NCBI GenBank assembly: GCA_964030475.1
Contig: CAXIPT010000008.1
Coordinates: 2,912,937 to 2,976,936, forward strand
From: Tethya wilhelma
Taxonomy: Eukaryota; Porifera; Demospongiae; Tethyida; Tethyidae
Length of the DNA: 64,000 bases
Direction: 5' to 3'
Shown here: positions 39,001 to 50,492 of the stretch, piece by piece
How positions within the stretch are numbered: position 1 is the first letter of the stretch
How the letters are laid out: every line of letters starts with the position of its first letter
Made by a program: the position numbers and the translations under genes
Notes under the pieces: model-generated
The model's database searches: none
The model's input: only the letters and a program-made list of their open reading frames with translations
Told to the model about the DNA's origin: nothing

Positions 39001-42000
39001 AACCATGCGTGTGAATGGGAAGCATGGTTTAGTTAGGGTTCCACATGTACAGCTGGGCATGGGGTTAACTTATTAACAACACATGTCATACCACAGTGGT
39101 ACTGTGTGTGTGTGTAGTACATGTGCACAATGACATACCTTGGTGGAGAACCTTGCAGAGCAGCCCTGGTGCTTGCACAAGTGTGGCTTTTCTCTCTTGT
39201 GAAAGGAGGTGACGTGTTGTTGAAGATTGTACAGCTGTGTAAATCATTAAAAAAGTTGGTATATACGGCACTAAGTCAATCACTATGGACACTGTATTAA
39301 GTATTGAAGAAATGGACACTTTCTACAGCAGTACTACTAATCTCGGTACCAATTACTTGGACTTTCCACAGTGAACATACCAAACATACAATATACACGA
39401 ACTGCAATTAAGAAATTTCACAAAAAAAATGATTCATTTCAAGGAAATATACACATACTCCGAATGATAAACAAAAAGACAACCACTGTGTGTGAGAGAG
39501 TTGTAAAACCCACTCAATCTTAACGGCCAAGACAGAGCAGATATGCAAATGTGCAACTACCCAGTTGCCAAAGTACAGTTAAGTAACAGTTACTGCATGT
39601 AGTCACACTACAGTGAGCACTGAAGGTCTTATTAGGAAGAGAGGGAAAACTTCTTCAGGAATTCTAGTCGGGAATGTCTGTCACTCACTACCATAACAAA
39701 ATACTCTACAGCATCTTAATGATACACGAAGGAGTTTTTATTGCAGAGTGCAAAAACAAAGGCCACTTAAGCACTTGTCTAAACTCACTACAAGTGGGTA
39801 AGTATGAATTTTGTACAATCAGTTGCCCACAAAACTATTTGCCCTCAGTATAGCTTAAGTGTTCTAATTACGTCACTATAGTTTGCATAATCTGAATACT
39901 ATACCATTGAAATGGTGCACACACATAATATCCATGATGGACGGCCATTCTATAATACTGTGATACACACATACACGCACGCACCATAACACATTTTGCT
40001 TCTTGCCAATATAATTGAGAATGAGTGCATAAGTAAGATTCCATCTTGTGTAAACTGCACTGCATTTGAACATACACACACAACACAGTCCCAGAGAAAG
40101 CCCTGTACTAACTACACTAGAGTACACACACACACATACACCTCACTGCGGTCGAATGGCACAGCTCACTGGAGCATATCAAAACATTCACACTACACGA
40201 TTACTCTGCCGTCACAGGCAGGAGAGTGAGTGGAATGACGGCTATTTCCTGGACTCACAAATCAGCCAGCGATAATACACATGCAGTCATTTTAATGTTT
40301 CCATATGAGGACATGTCAGGAGAGAGGAATTCGAATACTGAGAGTTGTAGGCTGAAAGCTACGTGTGTACATATGATAGCAAATTGTAAACACGTATTTC
40401 ATTACGTAATTCCTTACATACATGCACACACACACACACACCGACACCATACCAGCAGTCCATATACACAGGTAGTGTGTATGAATTACATGCTAGCCAG
40501 TTAGACGAGAAACCAGCTTTAGAAGAAGCAAGACAAACAGAATTGTCTTAACGTGCACCAAACCTCAAGTGCTATTGAGGCATTCAGCAATTGTGAGTGT
40601 TGGACTCCATTTACGAAAAAGATGATCCTTAACAAAAAACGTCCAACTTTTACCAATTAATGTTCACACACAAATATATTACACACTCGCATTCATACGA
40701 GTAGCACAGTAAGGCCTACCAATATGGTAGCTTGTACACACTTGTAAAGATACACGGTCAAAGCTACTAATCCACATTTAGTATGGCACTTAGCATTGTG
40801 ATATACAGGTAGGTGTGCTGGGAAGATCCAACACCAAAGAAATGGCCAGCCAAGAGCAACAAGGAGTAGAAAAAAGAGGCCCCAAAGAATGAAGTACATC
40901 AAAGGGCGAAACAGCACGACCACATTGAGAGTCAAATAGACACGCACCTAATCATCTAGAACAAACTAAAGAAGAAGCCTTGGTGTTAAGTTGGACTATA
41001 ACCATAACGCAAGATAAGTTTGCAAGATGAACATGGAAACATGATTTTGTTTTTTTCGAATGAACTTTTATGGAAACAAGTACCTGCACACGAAACACTC
41101 TGAAGGCTTCATGCATGCGCAAGCTCACTTCCAATAATGATGTGACACAGCAAGATGTGCAGATGTGCAAAAACAAGAACAAACATGCATCTAGCATTGT
41201 TATCACGATCTACATGGTTGTCACCACTCCCATAAACACACCATGCATAATGTTGAGAATATACAAGTTTTGCTTTTTCTACAAAACAAAAAAGTGTGAC
41301 ACGAAAAACGATGTTAAGTTACAGACTCAAAACTACAAATGTTCACAGCAGAGGATGTTAGCTATTCTAAGCAACTAAAGCAAGACTGTGGTGAAAGGTG
41401 TTTAGTGGTACTAGAATGTTAACACACATGGTGGTCTTTTGAGCCTCTTAACAACCTCTTGGTCAATTAAGAAGGCATTTAGTATAACCATTCCAATGGC
41501 TTCATGCACAATAAATTGACAGAAGATAAGTGTGCAATGTAAGTGATCCAATAATGCACAACAGTGGCTAATTTGTAGATAAATTATTAGGGGCAACTGA
41601 TACTAATGCCACTTGAAAGAAGCCCATTAAGTATCAATGCTAGTGCAACAGCTGGGTTGGTTTAGTAGCAATACAAGGTGGTTGGCTACCACAAAGGGAA
41701 GAAACGAACTTACTGTGGTATAGGTTCTTGTACAGTCCTTCCATTGACATCTGTGTACAACACGAGTGTCTGAATGCTGGGCTGAATGCAACTTGAGCTG
41801 TCACAGAGAGAGAAAGAGAACAGTAGGATTATCTTTATGATTCGAATTATCCAACATTTTGCAAATACCAGTACCACTTTGTACAGGTAACTGTTTGTAT
41901 CACAATAAGCACATTGATGTTGGACAACAAACACAGCAAACTAAAAGGCATGCACCACTCCTGCAGATGATTCAATGCTCAAAAAGACTAGCTTTAAATT

Positions 42001-43979
42001 AGCAGACAATGCTCACAGAATTTAAATGCGCAAGCAACAAATGGTAGATACACAGAAGCTGAGAGAGTTGGTTGAGAGCATTTATATGAACTCTTGACAC
42101 TACACATGTAAGAACAGTGAAATGGACACCACAAGTGAATTAAGATGCAAGAGCTTTCAAAATCACACCACATGCACAGACCACAACAGCAAGGAAGGAG
42201 AAGCACCTGCAAACAGCAAGCACACTGTAAACAGCAAGCACAGAATGAGCAACCACATGCAGTCATTCATTTCAAAAGGGGAAGAAAAAAAGGAAAACAG
42301 GTGTCTTTCTTTGCAGCATAGGCTTCCCTGAGGTGCTCGCTAGGCACAACTAGGTCACCAACTATACTTGAGCTATCAGCTCGCTCTGAGGGTGTAAACT
42401 TATTCACTGTGGTTATTGGATATTCATAAGCAGATGTAGAATGGGAGGTACAAGAATGCCACAGGCAGGCAGGCGCTAAGCCACTAAGGTGGAGAGAAAC
42501 AAACACCAGGTACCAACATGTGCAACAACAGTTTCTGGATCCAAACAAACAACTATCAATTATTTGTTTTCTTGAGCAGCCAGCTGAGTAAATTTGCAGT
42601 GGACAAGCAAGTGATTCCAAACAGCTGGGCATTATCATGATGATATAATTATGAGGACCAGCAGCTGATCAAGAATATAATTAGCTAAACTGTGCATAAA
42701 ATTTATATAGAAACACCCCATGTATTTGTGTTGGTGAAAACAAGAGCAACTGAACAAATCTTAGAGTGGTACAAGGTATGAAAAAAGACTCACCTGTCTG
42801 GTTCTAGTGAAGGTTTTCCCACACTTCTGACATACTACAATAACAACAACAACAAAAAAAAATCCACATAAAAATATATTATCATCCACCCATAAATCAA
42901 CTCTGAAATCATGGAAAATGTACCATGCAAGCGGAAAGCTTGGCTGGTTGGCATGGGCTTAGCTATGTTCCTGAGAATCATGAAACTATAGCTGGCTACA
43001 TGCAACCAGGTACATTTGAATTTGACACACACACAGACACATAGATGCATAATATAGTCCCACAGTTGTGCCTGGTAACCATGCAATAAAGGAGCCTGGG
43101 ACATTTGTAACAGACAAATAATGTAAACATAATAATAACAGCCATGTAGAATTACAAACGACAAATCTAAAACCATGTTAACATCATTAATACCAATAAT
43201 TGATCACCATTGCTTGCTACAGGGAGGCTACACTGTAGAACCATATATAGCAATTAATGGGACTTTTGTTTTCAGATGGAAACTAATAGTATCTAACAGG
43301 TAGGGAAGCTGTTACTATGGCATTCGTGCACTACCATTAAAAATGCACACTATAATTATTACCCTGTTGAAATACAAGACAAATACAATAACCTTTCGGA
43401 TGTTCGAGAGCCACATGCCTTCTCAGCTCACACCATGTGTGGTAGGACTTCCCACAGTCCTGTCTCTCACAAGTGTAGCCTGGGGCAACAAAGAGTTTCA
43501 AGAATGTTTCAACTACAAATACGAGCAGGAAATTGCGGTTATTTCTGAGCCCACAACTACACATGAACCAAAGCTGAATGTGTGGGATTACAATGTACAA
43601 CAGCAAATTAAAACAAGTTCAAGTGGCTCACAAATTTTTTGCATGCTCACTACAAGAAGCGTGCATACTGTATGTAAGTCAATCTTGAAAGTGTAAAGGT
43701 GGTAAATTACTGGCGAAAAAATCCCCCAACTCAAGCAATTGTGAAGGATCAGGTGGTTTACTTTAAAGCCACACTCTTACAATTGTTGGGTGTTGACACA
43801 AAAACTGATGACTCATTCTTGCACTTTACTACCCTAGTACCAAAAGGAGGACCTGTTGGTACCTTATCAACCGCATGGCGCCTTGTGGGTAAATGTTACC
43901 TACCACTGTGTGACTTTTTATGTCTACTGAGGTCAGAGGACCTAGCGTATTCTGCCTTGCATCCCTCGTGTGTGCACCT

Positions 43980-44042
<63 letters not shown>

Positions 44043-44586
44043 AGTGGTGCGAAAAGAAAAAAAAAACAAAAAAACAAGCAGACATGATAATAAGGCTGGT
44101 TGGTACTCTCTGGTGTGACTACACCTCTCATATCAACACACAACCTCAGTTTGGGTTGGTTCAAGAAGGCAAACCATGTTGACACAAGGTCTAGACTTAA
44201 TTCACCATGGAAGACCAAGAGAAAAAAAAAGCACTTCACCTGTTGTTATACCAAAGGACTCTGGAGCTTGTTCATGGGATACAACCATGTACACTTATAC
44301 CATTAAGCACAGGCTTGGTTTATTCAACACTGGCATTTTGATGGGAGTGGTCAGAGCTTGGAGAGCCTAGACATTAATTAACTACTAACTAAGTGGCTCT
44401 AGACTTGTACAAAGACTAGAAGTACATGTAATAGTTGGCAGGAATTCTACAAGCCACAACACATGTAATTCTGTAGTAAACTGAAAAGGACAGCCAAATT
44501 AATATTTCAGCACCTTTGAGTGAAATTGTGATGAAATGTGAAACTATCCTGCAATGAAGTAGCTATTGAAGAGCACCATTAAAAGA

Positions 44587-44631
<45 letters not shown>

Positions 44632-46700
44632 AATCTATCTCCTACCTACACCAGCCAGTGCTCTCTCACTCAAACCATCCAACCAACCACAGGAACTAAT
44701 TCTAAAGCCACTGTGACAAGATGGCATGAGTTCATCGCCCACCTTACATACTCCAAACAGGGTTCGTTCCCTTCTAAAATGAATATATCGGGCTCATTAA
44801 CTCAATTATAATTAGGGCTCAGACCTTCGAACCCTCAGTTGTCTAAATCTAATATAAACCAAACAGCATAGCTGTACTCTCCCTCTCTCTCTTTCTTTCT
44901 CTCTCCGCAAACAAGTAATTGGATTACAGTACAAGTTGACACATCTCAGGCACTGGGATATTCAATTAAACGTCCTCAGAGACGCTACGCTGTGCAAGCA
45001 CCAAATAAGTAAACACAATGGTTAAATATACTATACAGCGCAATTACATTGCTAAATTTTATTTGAAGGTTTGGAACTTGGACTTACTAAATTTAAAATT
45101 TCTATCCAGAATTCAGAGCATGGAATGATATGACTGTAAATTGTTGGATTATGTCGTACAGATTGCTTACTTGAATGGCTTAGGGTCGTTTCTATGTTGC
45201 AGCATGACATGATGGTGTAATTGTGTGTGTTTCTTGAAGGCCTTGTCACATCCTGCTTCACTGCACTGTGAGTGTGTGAGAGTGTGTGAAAGTGATACAA
45301 TATACACCGAGCACACAATGTATATGCACTAATACAGTTTGTATGACACTCCAAATGTAGAATCAAATTAGGCACCTCCATGCTCAGTGTAAGGCTAGGG
45401 AACTCCCCAGAAAACAAGAGAGTCGGCGTAAACAACCTGCTCAATCATTATCCATGATTATGTATTTTAGTTGACATTCATTTCTACCAACAGTCATTAG
45501 GCTGTAATATATGGAACACAGCCCAGTGGGAATAGAAGGACTGGAGCAATTAGTTGACCACACTCACCAAAAATTGAAGCAAAACTTACCCACACTGTCA
45601 CCCCTCCACACACCCACACACAACAGTTTGTATGTGCTAACAATAGTCACAATGCAAGTATATTGCATCTAAGTGAGGCCAAGAAGTATGATTGGTAGAT
45701 ACATTAATTTTGGTGTGTGTGCTTTTTGCATCTCTACAGTGCAAGTACCTTGTAAGGAAGGGGATTGGCATGAGTCTTTTCGTGCTTTCTAAGGTTTTGC
45801 AGAAGCGTGTACACTTTCTCACATCCTTCATGGGAGCACCTAATGTGTAGGCAGCATGTGTTGACATGTCAGTGGTAGGATTTTCAATTGACGACCCTTT
45901 ACCATACACAATGAGCTTCATGCCTGAATGGAAACAGGACACCTTTTACTTACTTGAAAGTTGGTTTCTCTTTGAGATGTGAGGCTGAGTGTCTCTTGAG
46001 GTGGTAGGCTCTGATGAATGCCTTATCACAGCCAGGGAACTTGCAAATATGAGGTCGCTGTGTGCATGTACATGAGCAGAGAGACAACGAGAATGCAAGG
46101 AATATCTACAAACACATTCCTCAGTGTGGGCAGCTGTGAGTAACTGCCACCAACCCACATACACACACAGCACATCCTCCAGCACACACACAGGCACTAA
46201 AATTAATATCACCAGAAGACACAATGAGAATAGGGGGAAAACAATATATCCCTAATTGAAGTTCGGACCTACTCCAGTTCCCAGGCTTACTAATACTACA
46301 ATTTTGAGGAAAGGCCTGAGAATGAGCGTAAGCTACCACATTCAACTCAGCCTATTAGGTGATAATATATTTTTATGGCTAAGACATACTGTATGGATCA
46401 AGCAGGATATACAACCCCCCTCCCCCATAGCCCAAGCTGTCTGGGAGAGTTACTTGAACCCCTATAATCATTGTTCACCGAAACATATGCAACAATAATG
46501 ATTATACAGTCCTGTTTTGTATCAGAAAAAATTATACTGGGCATGATCATTGTCACTGTGTGTGTCATGTTGTGACCCCAGCTCTTCATCTCTCAACACT
46601 ACAAGCTTACCTCTCCAGTATGAGCAGAACACTGATGTTCTTTCAACCTCCAAAGCTTTGGAAACACCCGATCACACCCAGGAAAGTCACACTCAAACAT
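36059..46700 (-). CDS. GTF3A: Transcription factor IIIA, nine C2H2 zinc fingers
   Basis: TFIIIA binds the internal control region of 5S rRNA genes, and the 5S rRNA itself, to recruit TFIIIC and RNA polymerase III. Eleven exons read in one frame: 46611-46700, 45954-46057, 45749-45839, 45171-45265, 43904-43977, 43393-43479, 42794-42834, 41714-41797, 39139-39234, 36370-36435 and 36059-36307. They total 1077 bp (358 aa), close to the human length. All nine fingers are seen, with their zinc Cys and His pairs: finger 1 CDFPGC, 2 CKFPGC with AFIRAYHLKRH, 3 CSHEGC, 4 CSEAGC with AFKKHTQL, 5 CTHEGC, 6 CERQDC, 7 CQKC, 8 CQWKDC with RTYTTLYNLQQH, 9 CKHQGC. The C-terminal KRSLASRLSGY signature of TFIIIA follows. 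The ATG at 46700 is preceded by an in-frame TGA. Intron sizes run from 62 bp (36308-36369) to 2.7 kb (36436-39138). The gene is divergent from PLCXD. Confidence 0.95.
37016..37383. promoter_or_regulatory. Cluster of TAATTR homeodomain-core motifs in a GTF3A intron
   Basis: TAATTA at 37016-37021 and 37378-37383, and TAATTG at 37161-37166, 37192-37197 and 37252-37257, lie within 370 bases of the 2.7-kb intron, together with several ATTGG boxes. The segment lies about 2 kb upstream of the homeobox gene start, so it could be an enhancer of that gene housed in a neighbour's intron. AT-rich background makes chance occurrence possible. Confidence 0.3.
43980..44039 (-). repeat. (GA)n array = (CT)n on the sense strand, at the acceptor of GTF3A exon 5
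   Basis: On the minus strand the array reads (TC)n, then TTTCTCTCTCAG and exon 5 at 43977. The microsatellite is therefore the polypyrimidine tract of this coding exon, exactly as at the last NUP54 exon. Confidence 0.95.
44588..44631 (-). repeat. (CA)n array = (TG)n on the sense strand of GTF3A
   Basis: Pure CA run on the plus strand, within the intron between GTF3A exons 4 and 5. Confidence 0.97.
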
Positions 46701-46814
46701 CTCTAGCTCTGAAGCTTCAGATCAGGACAGCCACATGGTTAGATACCGTAAAAATATAGGAGAGACTGTCTATCTAAATACCGGAACGAAAAAAAATTTG
46801 AAACAAAATCCAAC
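46701..46814. promoter_or_regulatory. Bidirectional promoter between GTF3A and the PLCXD-like gene
   Basis: Only 114 bases separate the two divergent ATG codons, so the 5' UTRs and core promoters must share this DNA. It holds an ETS/GABP-type core CCGGAA at 46781-46786 and no clear TATA box. Confidence 0.7.
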
Positions 46815-47888
46815 ATGGAGGAATCGATACCTTTGCTCTCATTGGAGTTGGAGAACCAGGAGAACTCATCAGACTGGATGTCCAGACTTGATAGACTGTG
46901 TGATGCTAGTGTAGGGGACATCATCTGGCCTGGTACTCACGACTCGGGGGCCCACTGTGAAAACTTTGACTACAGTAAGTTGGTTAGCCACGACAGACTA
47001 CGCAAATATGGTACCTTTATTCTCAACCGTATTGGCGATGCTCCCAGAAGATTTGTCGATAAATGGACACGTACACAGAAGTTGAGTATAAACGAACAAT
47101 TGATGCACGGTACGCGATTTTTGGATCTTCGTGTTTCAAAGTGTCCTGATGATGGGCGCTACTATATTGTTCACTCATTTTGTGGCCCTCCGTTGGAGGA
47201 TGTACTGCGAGAGATAGTTTCATTTATGGAACTGAATATACAAGAGTGTCTTTTGATTGAGGTTGTGCCGTGCAGCTTTGTAGATCATTCTGAGCTCTGT
47301 GGACAAATCGAGCAAAGTCTCGGTCACTTGATGTTAAGGAGAGACCTTTACCGAACCACGGGACTTAGTCCTTTTTTACTCAAGTTTTCTGATCTGCTAG
47401 AAAATGGTAGGATAGTTGTGTTCTATAAAGTATCCCATGATATGGATCGCCCTCCTGCGTTCTGGGACAGCAAATCCCTATATGCCCCATTTACAATGTC
47501 CATGGAACCAGAAGAAAAGGAATCATTTCAACTTGAATATTTTGACTCCTTTATAAAAGCAAAAAAAAATGCTGCTGACAGCAGTGCTGAATCTTCAAGT
47601 CGGGATATGTTCCACTTTATGTATGCCCTGACTCCGAGACTGAGTGAGATTGTTTGTTCTCTGTTTCCATCTCCATACAGGGACCGCTCTAATCCTTACA
47701 GCTTGGAGGACTGTGCTCGTAAGATTAATCCACGTCTGTTGAGTTTCTTTGAGAAGATCAAATATAGCTCATCCGGGAGTAGCGACAGAGAATCAGGAGG
47801 AATGATCATTACCATTGACTTTATTGAGCAGTCCAAACTAGTACAGTTAGCAATACAAGCCAACAACAAAAGACTGAGAAGCAGTTAA
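46815..47888 (+). CDS. PI-PLC X domain-containing protein (PLCXD-like)
   Basis: Member of the small PLCXD family, which carries only the X half of phosphoinositide-specific phospholipase C. At 357 aa, with no signal peptide or membrane segment, it is the usual length for PLCXD1-3 and presumably cytosolic. The X-domain motifs are intact: WPGTHDSG (catalytic His42), GTRFLDLRV (residues 99-107), and YIVHSFCG with the second catalytic His120, followed by a conserved block ending LLIEVVP. Known PLCXD proteins hydrolyse phosphatidylinositol or polyphosphoinositides, but substrate choice cannot be read here. The reading frame has no intron, unlike its neighbours GTF3A and SPATA4. The start ATG has context CCAACATGG. 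It is divergent from GTF3A, and its stop lies 123 bases from the stop of SPATA4, so the 3' UTRs may overlap. Confidence 0.93.
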   Translation: MEESIPLLSLELENQENSSDWMSRLDRLCDASVGDIIWPGTHDSGAHCENFDYSKLVSHDRLRKYGTFILNRIGDAPRRFVDKWTRTQKLSINEQLMHGTRFLDLRVSKCPDDGRYYIVHSFCGPPLEDVLREIVSFMELNIQECLLIEVVPCSFVDHSELCGQIEQSLGHLMLRRDLYRTTGLSPFLLKFSDLLENGRIVVFYKVSHDMDRPPAFWDSKSLYAPFTMSMEPEEKESFQLEYFDSFIKAKKNAADSSAESSSRDMFHFMYALTPRLSEIVCSLFPSPYRDRSNPYSLEDCARKINPRLLSFFEKIKYSSSGSSDRESGGMIITIDFIEQSKLVQLAIQANNKRLRSS

Positions 47889-48010
47889 AATGGAAAGTAT
47901 AGCGTGTGGATAAAATGTTATTTTAAATCAATGAGTGATCATGAGTAATGGACAAAGTCATGCATATAGTGTAAGTTCAGGGTAGTATGTGTTTTTGTAA
48001 TGTCGTGTGT

Positions 48011-49431
48011 TTAAGCAACTGTTTGTGGTTGTCTTTGTTTGACTTTAATCTCTCTGATGCTTGTGTCTTGGTCCAGTGTTTCTGTGGCTGTAGAAGTAGC
48101 AGGATTGACTGATGTTTTGGTCTGTGTCTCTTTTACTCTAGTCCTGAGACCAAACCGTTCTGAAAGACAAAAAAAGAGCAGTTACTGAATTTATTTTCTT
48201 TACTAACTAGTATCAGCTTATCTACTGCTAGTACTACTGTGTGCCAGTGAATTGTTTAACTCTTCATTGAATGAGCTGGAACCTAGACCCTTCTCCCCAG
48301 CCACTTTCCTTGCCACTTGAATTTAAAGTACAATGATCACAATACACTTATATACCTGGGAAATCATCCTTCTCTTGGTTCTTCAGTTCAACATGTGTCT
48401 CCATTATTGCTTGTGCCTAAATATGAACCATAAAATCAATAATCAGCCTATAGCTAACATTATGCCTTTTGAGGTTTCTTTCTGTAGTGTCTGCATTGAT
48501 TCATATACAGGTGTTGACCCAAACACAGAACCTAACTGGCACACGATTAGTTTTATACCCAGCACTCAGAATTGCTCACCTTCTGCATGCATAGGATCCT
48601 ATCAGGCTCAGTGGTCAACTCACTGCTAGCAATGTTATTCTTGATCGACTGCGGAAACAAACGTATAGAGTCAAATCACTAAACAAACATAAGTCAGGCC
48701 ATATCACTGATGTGATATTGTCTATACCTGTGCAGCTGTTGACCTAGCATGAGGTGGCAGCTGTGACTGGTATGTCTTGTCAGTGAAGTCAATAGGCCTT
48801 CCTTTAGCAGGGAGATAGTGGAGCCTGGAAAGGATATATAATAAAAACTATATAGTATGCAGCATGTACAATATTGCCATGCAGTATAGTATGTGCAAAA
48901 TTTGAAAGATGTTCTTCTTTTTGCTTGACTTACGTCTTATGTGTCAGCAGTGTGTAGAGTTTTTCTAATAGAGAATGAGCAGCACCAGGTTTGCAATGGA
49001 TAGTACCTTCAATAAACTCCTTTGGAATATCCATTGACTCCTTTGTGAAAAACTACGCAAATAAAACCAATACATTCATCACTGATTCATACATTCACTA
49101 ATAAAGGCACCTATACAGAAGAGTAAAATGTACCATTGATTGATGATACCGTCACTGTACATACCCTTTCAAGCTGTTGCCAGTTCCCAAGCTTAGTTTG
49201 AATAGATGTTCCATTTGAAAACGAGTGCATTTGAATATCTTGAGGATAGTACCAAGCAGCTACCTCAGCTATAAGATATCCATTAGAGAAATCTCTGCAA
49301 AAATAGAGAACATACATAATCCAAGAGACCTGTGGTATTCTAATTAATGCCCACCTTCTAACATTCCGGATTGGGTGAGTCAAATCCAAACTCTGTATCC
49401 ACTTTATAACTTCTCTAGGCAGTCCACTCAT
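48011..49431 (-). CDS. SPATA4: SPATA4, CH-like (CLAMP) domain flagellar protein
   Basis: Spermatogenesis-associated protein 4, a small calponin-homology-like protein linked to sperm flagella and motile cilia. Seven exons join in frame: 49355-49431, 49165-49294, 48934-49052, 48728-48824, 48580-48648, 48356-48416 and 48011-48159 (stop TAA). They total 702 bp (233 aa). The N-terminal CH_2-type domain is clear: [14 protein letters not shown], then [19 protein letters not shown], then [20 protein letters not shown] and [22 protein letters not shown]. The C-terminal half, with RSTAAQSIKNNI, follows the SPATA4 pattern. All splice sites are GT-AG and the phases agree. The promoter carries an RFX-type X-box 87 bases upstream of the ATG. 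The TRAF-like gene starts 195 bases away on the other strand. Confidence 0.93.
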
Positions 49432-49625
49432 AGTGCTATAGTGAGAGCTTTATCTACAGTTAAAATATTGTTAGATGCTGAACACTGCTGGCGCTGGATA
49501 GTAAATTCCAGCAATTGGTTGCTATGGTTACCAAAGGAGGGTGGAGCTGAAGTGCAGGGCATGCACAAATTGATCCCACCGCAACAATTTACCTCCTGCG
49601 AGCAAGCCCGCAAGGGTAACCTGCA
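49432..49625. promoter_or_regulatory. Bidirectional promoter between SPATA4 and the TRAF-like gene
   Basis: 194 bases separate two divergent start codons. The interval contains an X-box (49518-49531) overlapping an inverted CCAAT-like ATTGG (49514-49518), and no clear TATA box. Confidence 0.65.
49518..49531. promoter_or_regulatory. RFX X-box motif
   Basis: GTTGCTATGGTTAC matches the X-box consensus GTHNYYATRRNAAC at all but one position. It lies 87 bases upstream of the SPATA4 start codon, within the range typical for RFX-driven ciliary genes. Confidence 0.6.
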
Positions 49626-50492
49626 ATGGCCATTGCCTCTCAATCTAATATTGTGTTTGGAGCAACTCCTAGCTCTCGTGGTAAGCAGTTACCTGAGGCT
49701 GACACTGACAATAATGTTGAATATAATTTTGTGGAGAATCCACCTTCCAGAGAATATTTCTGTTCAGTGACATCCGAGCTACTAATAGAGCCATTTCAAA
49801 CCACATGCTGTGGTCATCACCTGTCAAGAGGAACCGCCCAAAACCTCCAGTGCAATAGCAAACCTTGCCCAATATGCAAGCATCCACAGTTAAATACAGT
49901 AGAGGACAAGTACATGAAACGAAAGGTGAGTGAGTTGAGAGTGAGATGTCCCTATGGATGTGGTTGGGAAGGCGAAGTGAAGAACCACACAACCCATGTG
50001 AGGTCTTGTGTAAAACGACCTTGGAAGTGTAGTTATTGTGACTATTCCTCGACGTACGAGGATGGACCAAATAAACATGTTCTCAACTGTGATAAATACC
50101 CTGTTATCTGTCCAAACACATGTGAGACGTTTACAATACCTCGTTCACAACTTCAAGCACACTTGACAGTGTGTCCTCTTCAATTAGTGTCTTGTGAGTA
50201 TGCTGGAGTTGGTTGCAGTAAGAAGATACCTCGTAAAGATCTCAGTCGTCACGTAAAGGAGAGTCAAGAGCAACACTTAAGGATTGCAACAAACACAATC
50301 AAGCTAGCACAAGAGAGTCTGGCAGAAAGAGACAGAACTCTTCTAGCAAGAGACGAACTAATTTTAGAGAATGATAGAATAATTGCTGGAAAAGATAAAG
50401 CTATATCAGAGAAAGATCAAATGATTGCAATGAAAGGCAAAAGGATTGCAGATCTTGAAGAACTACTAACTCAGTGTAAGACATGTAATTGA
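49626..50492 (+). CDS. TRAF-like RING/zinc-finger protein with C-terminal coiled coil
   Basis: A 288-aa intronless frame. Residues about 38-85 resemble a degenerate RING/U-box (YFCSVTSELLIEPFQT, then CGHHLSRG, then KPCPICKHP). They are followed to about residue 210 by TRAF-type zinc fingers with regularly spaced Cys and His: RCPYGCGWEGEV, then HVRSC, CSYCDYS, CPNTCETFTIPRSQLQAHLTVC and CEYAGVGC. The last 75 residues form a highly charged coiled coil with near-heptad repetition around ERD, ARDE, ENDR, GKDK and SEKDQ. No MATH/TRAF-C domain follows, so this is a TRAF-like rather than a true TRAF protein. Such proteins may act as ubiquitin ligases or adaptors in immune-type signalling; that role is inferred from the family. 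The RING lacks some canonical zinc ligands, so ligase activity is uncertain. Confidence 0.88.
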   Translation: MAIASQSNIVFGATPSSRGKQLPEADTDNNVEYNFVENPPSREYFCSVTSELLIEPFQTTCCGHHLSRGTAQNLQCNSKPCPICKHPQLNTVEDKYMKRKVSELRVRCPYGCGWEGEVKNHTTHVRSCVKRPWKCSYCDYSSTYEDGPNKHVLNCDKYPVICPNTCETFTIPRSQLQAHLTVCPLQLVSCEYAGVGCSKKIPRKDLSRHVKESQEQHLRIATNTIKLAQESLAERDRTLLARDELILENDRIIAGKDKAISEKDQMIAMKGKRIADLEELLTQCKTCN

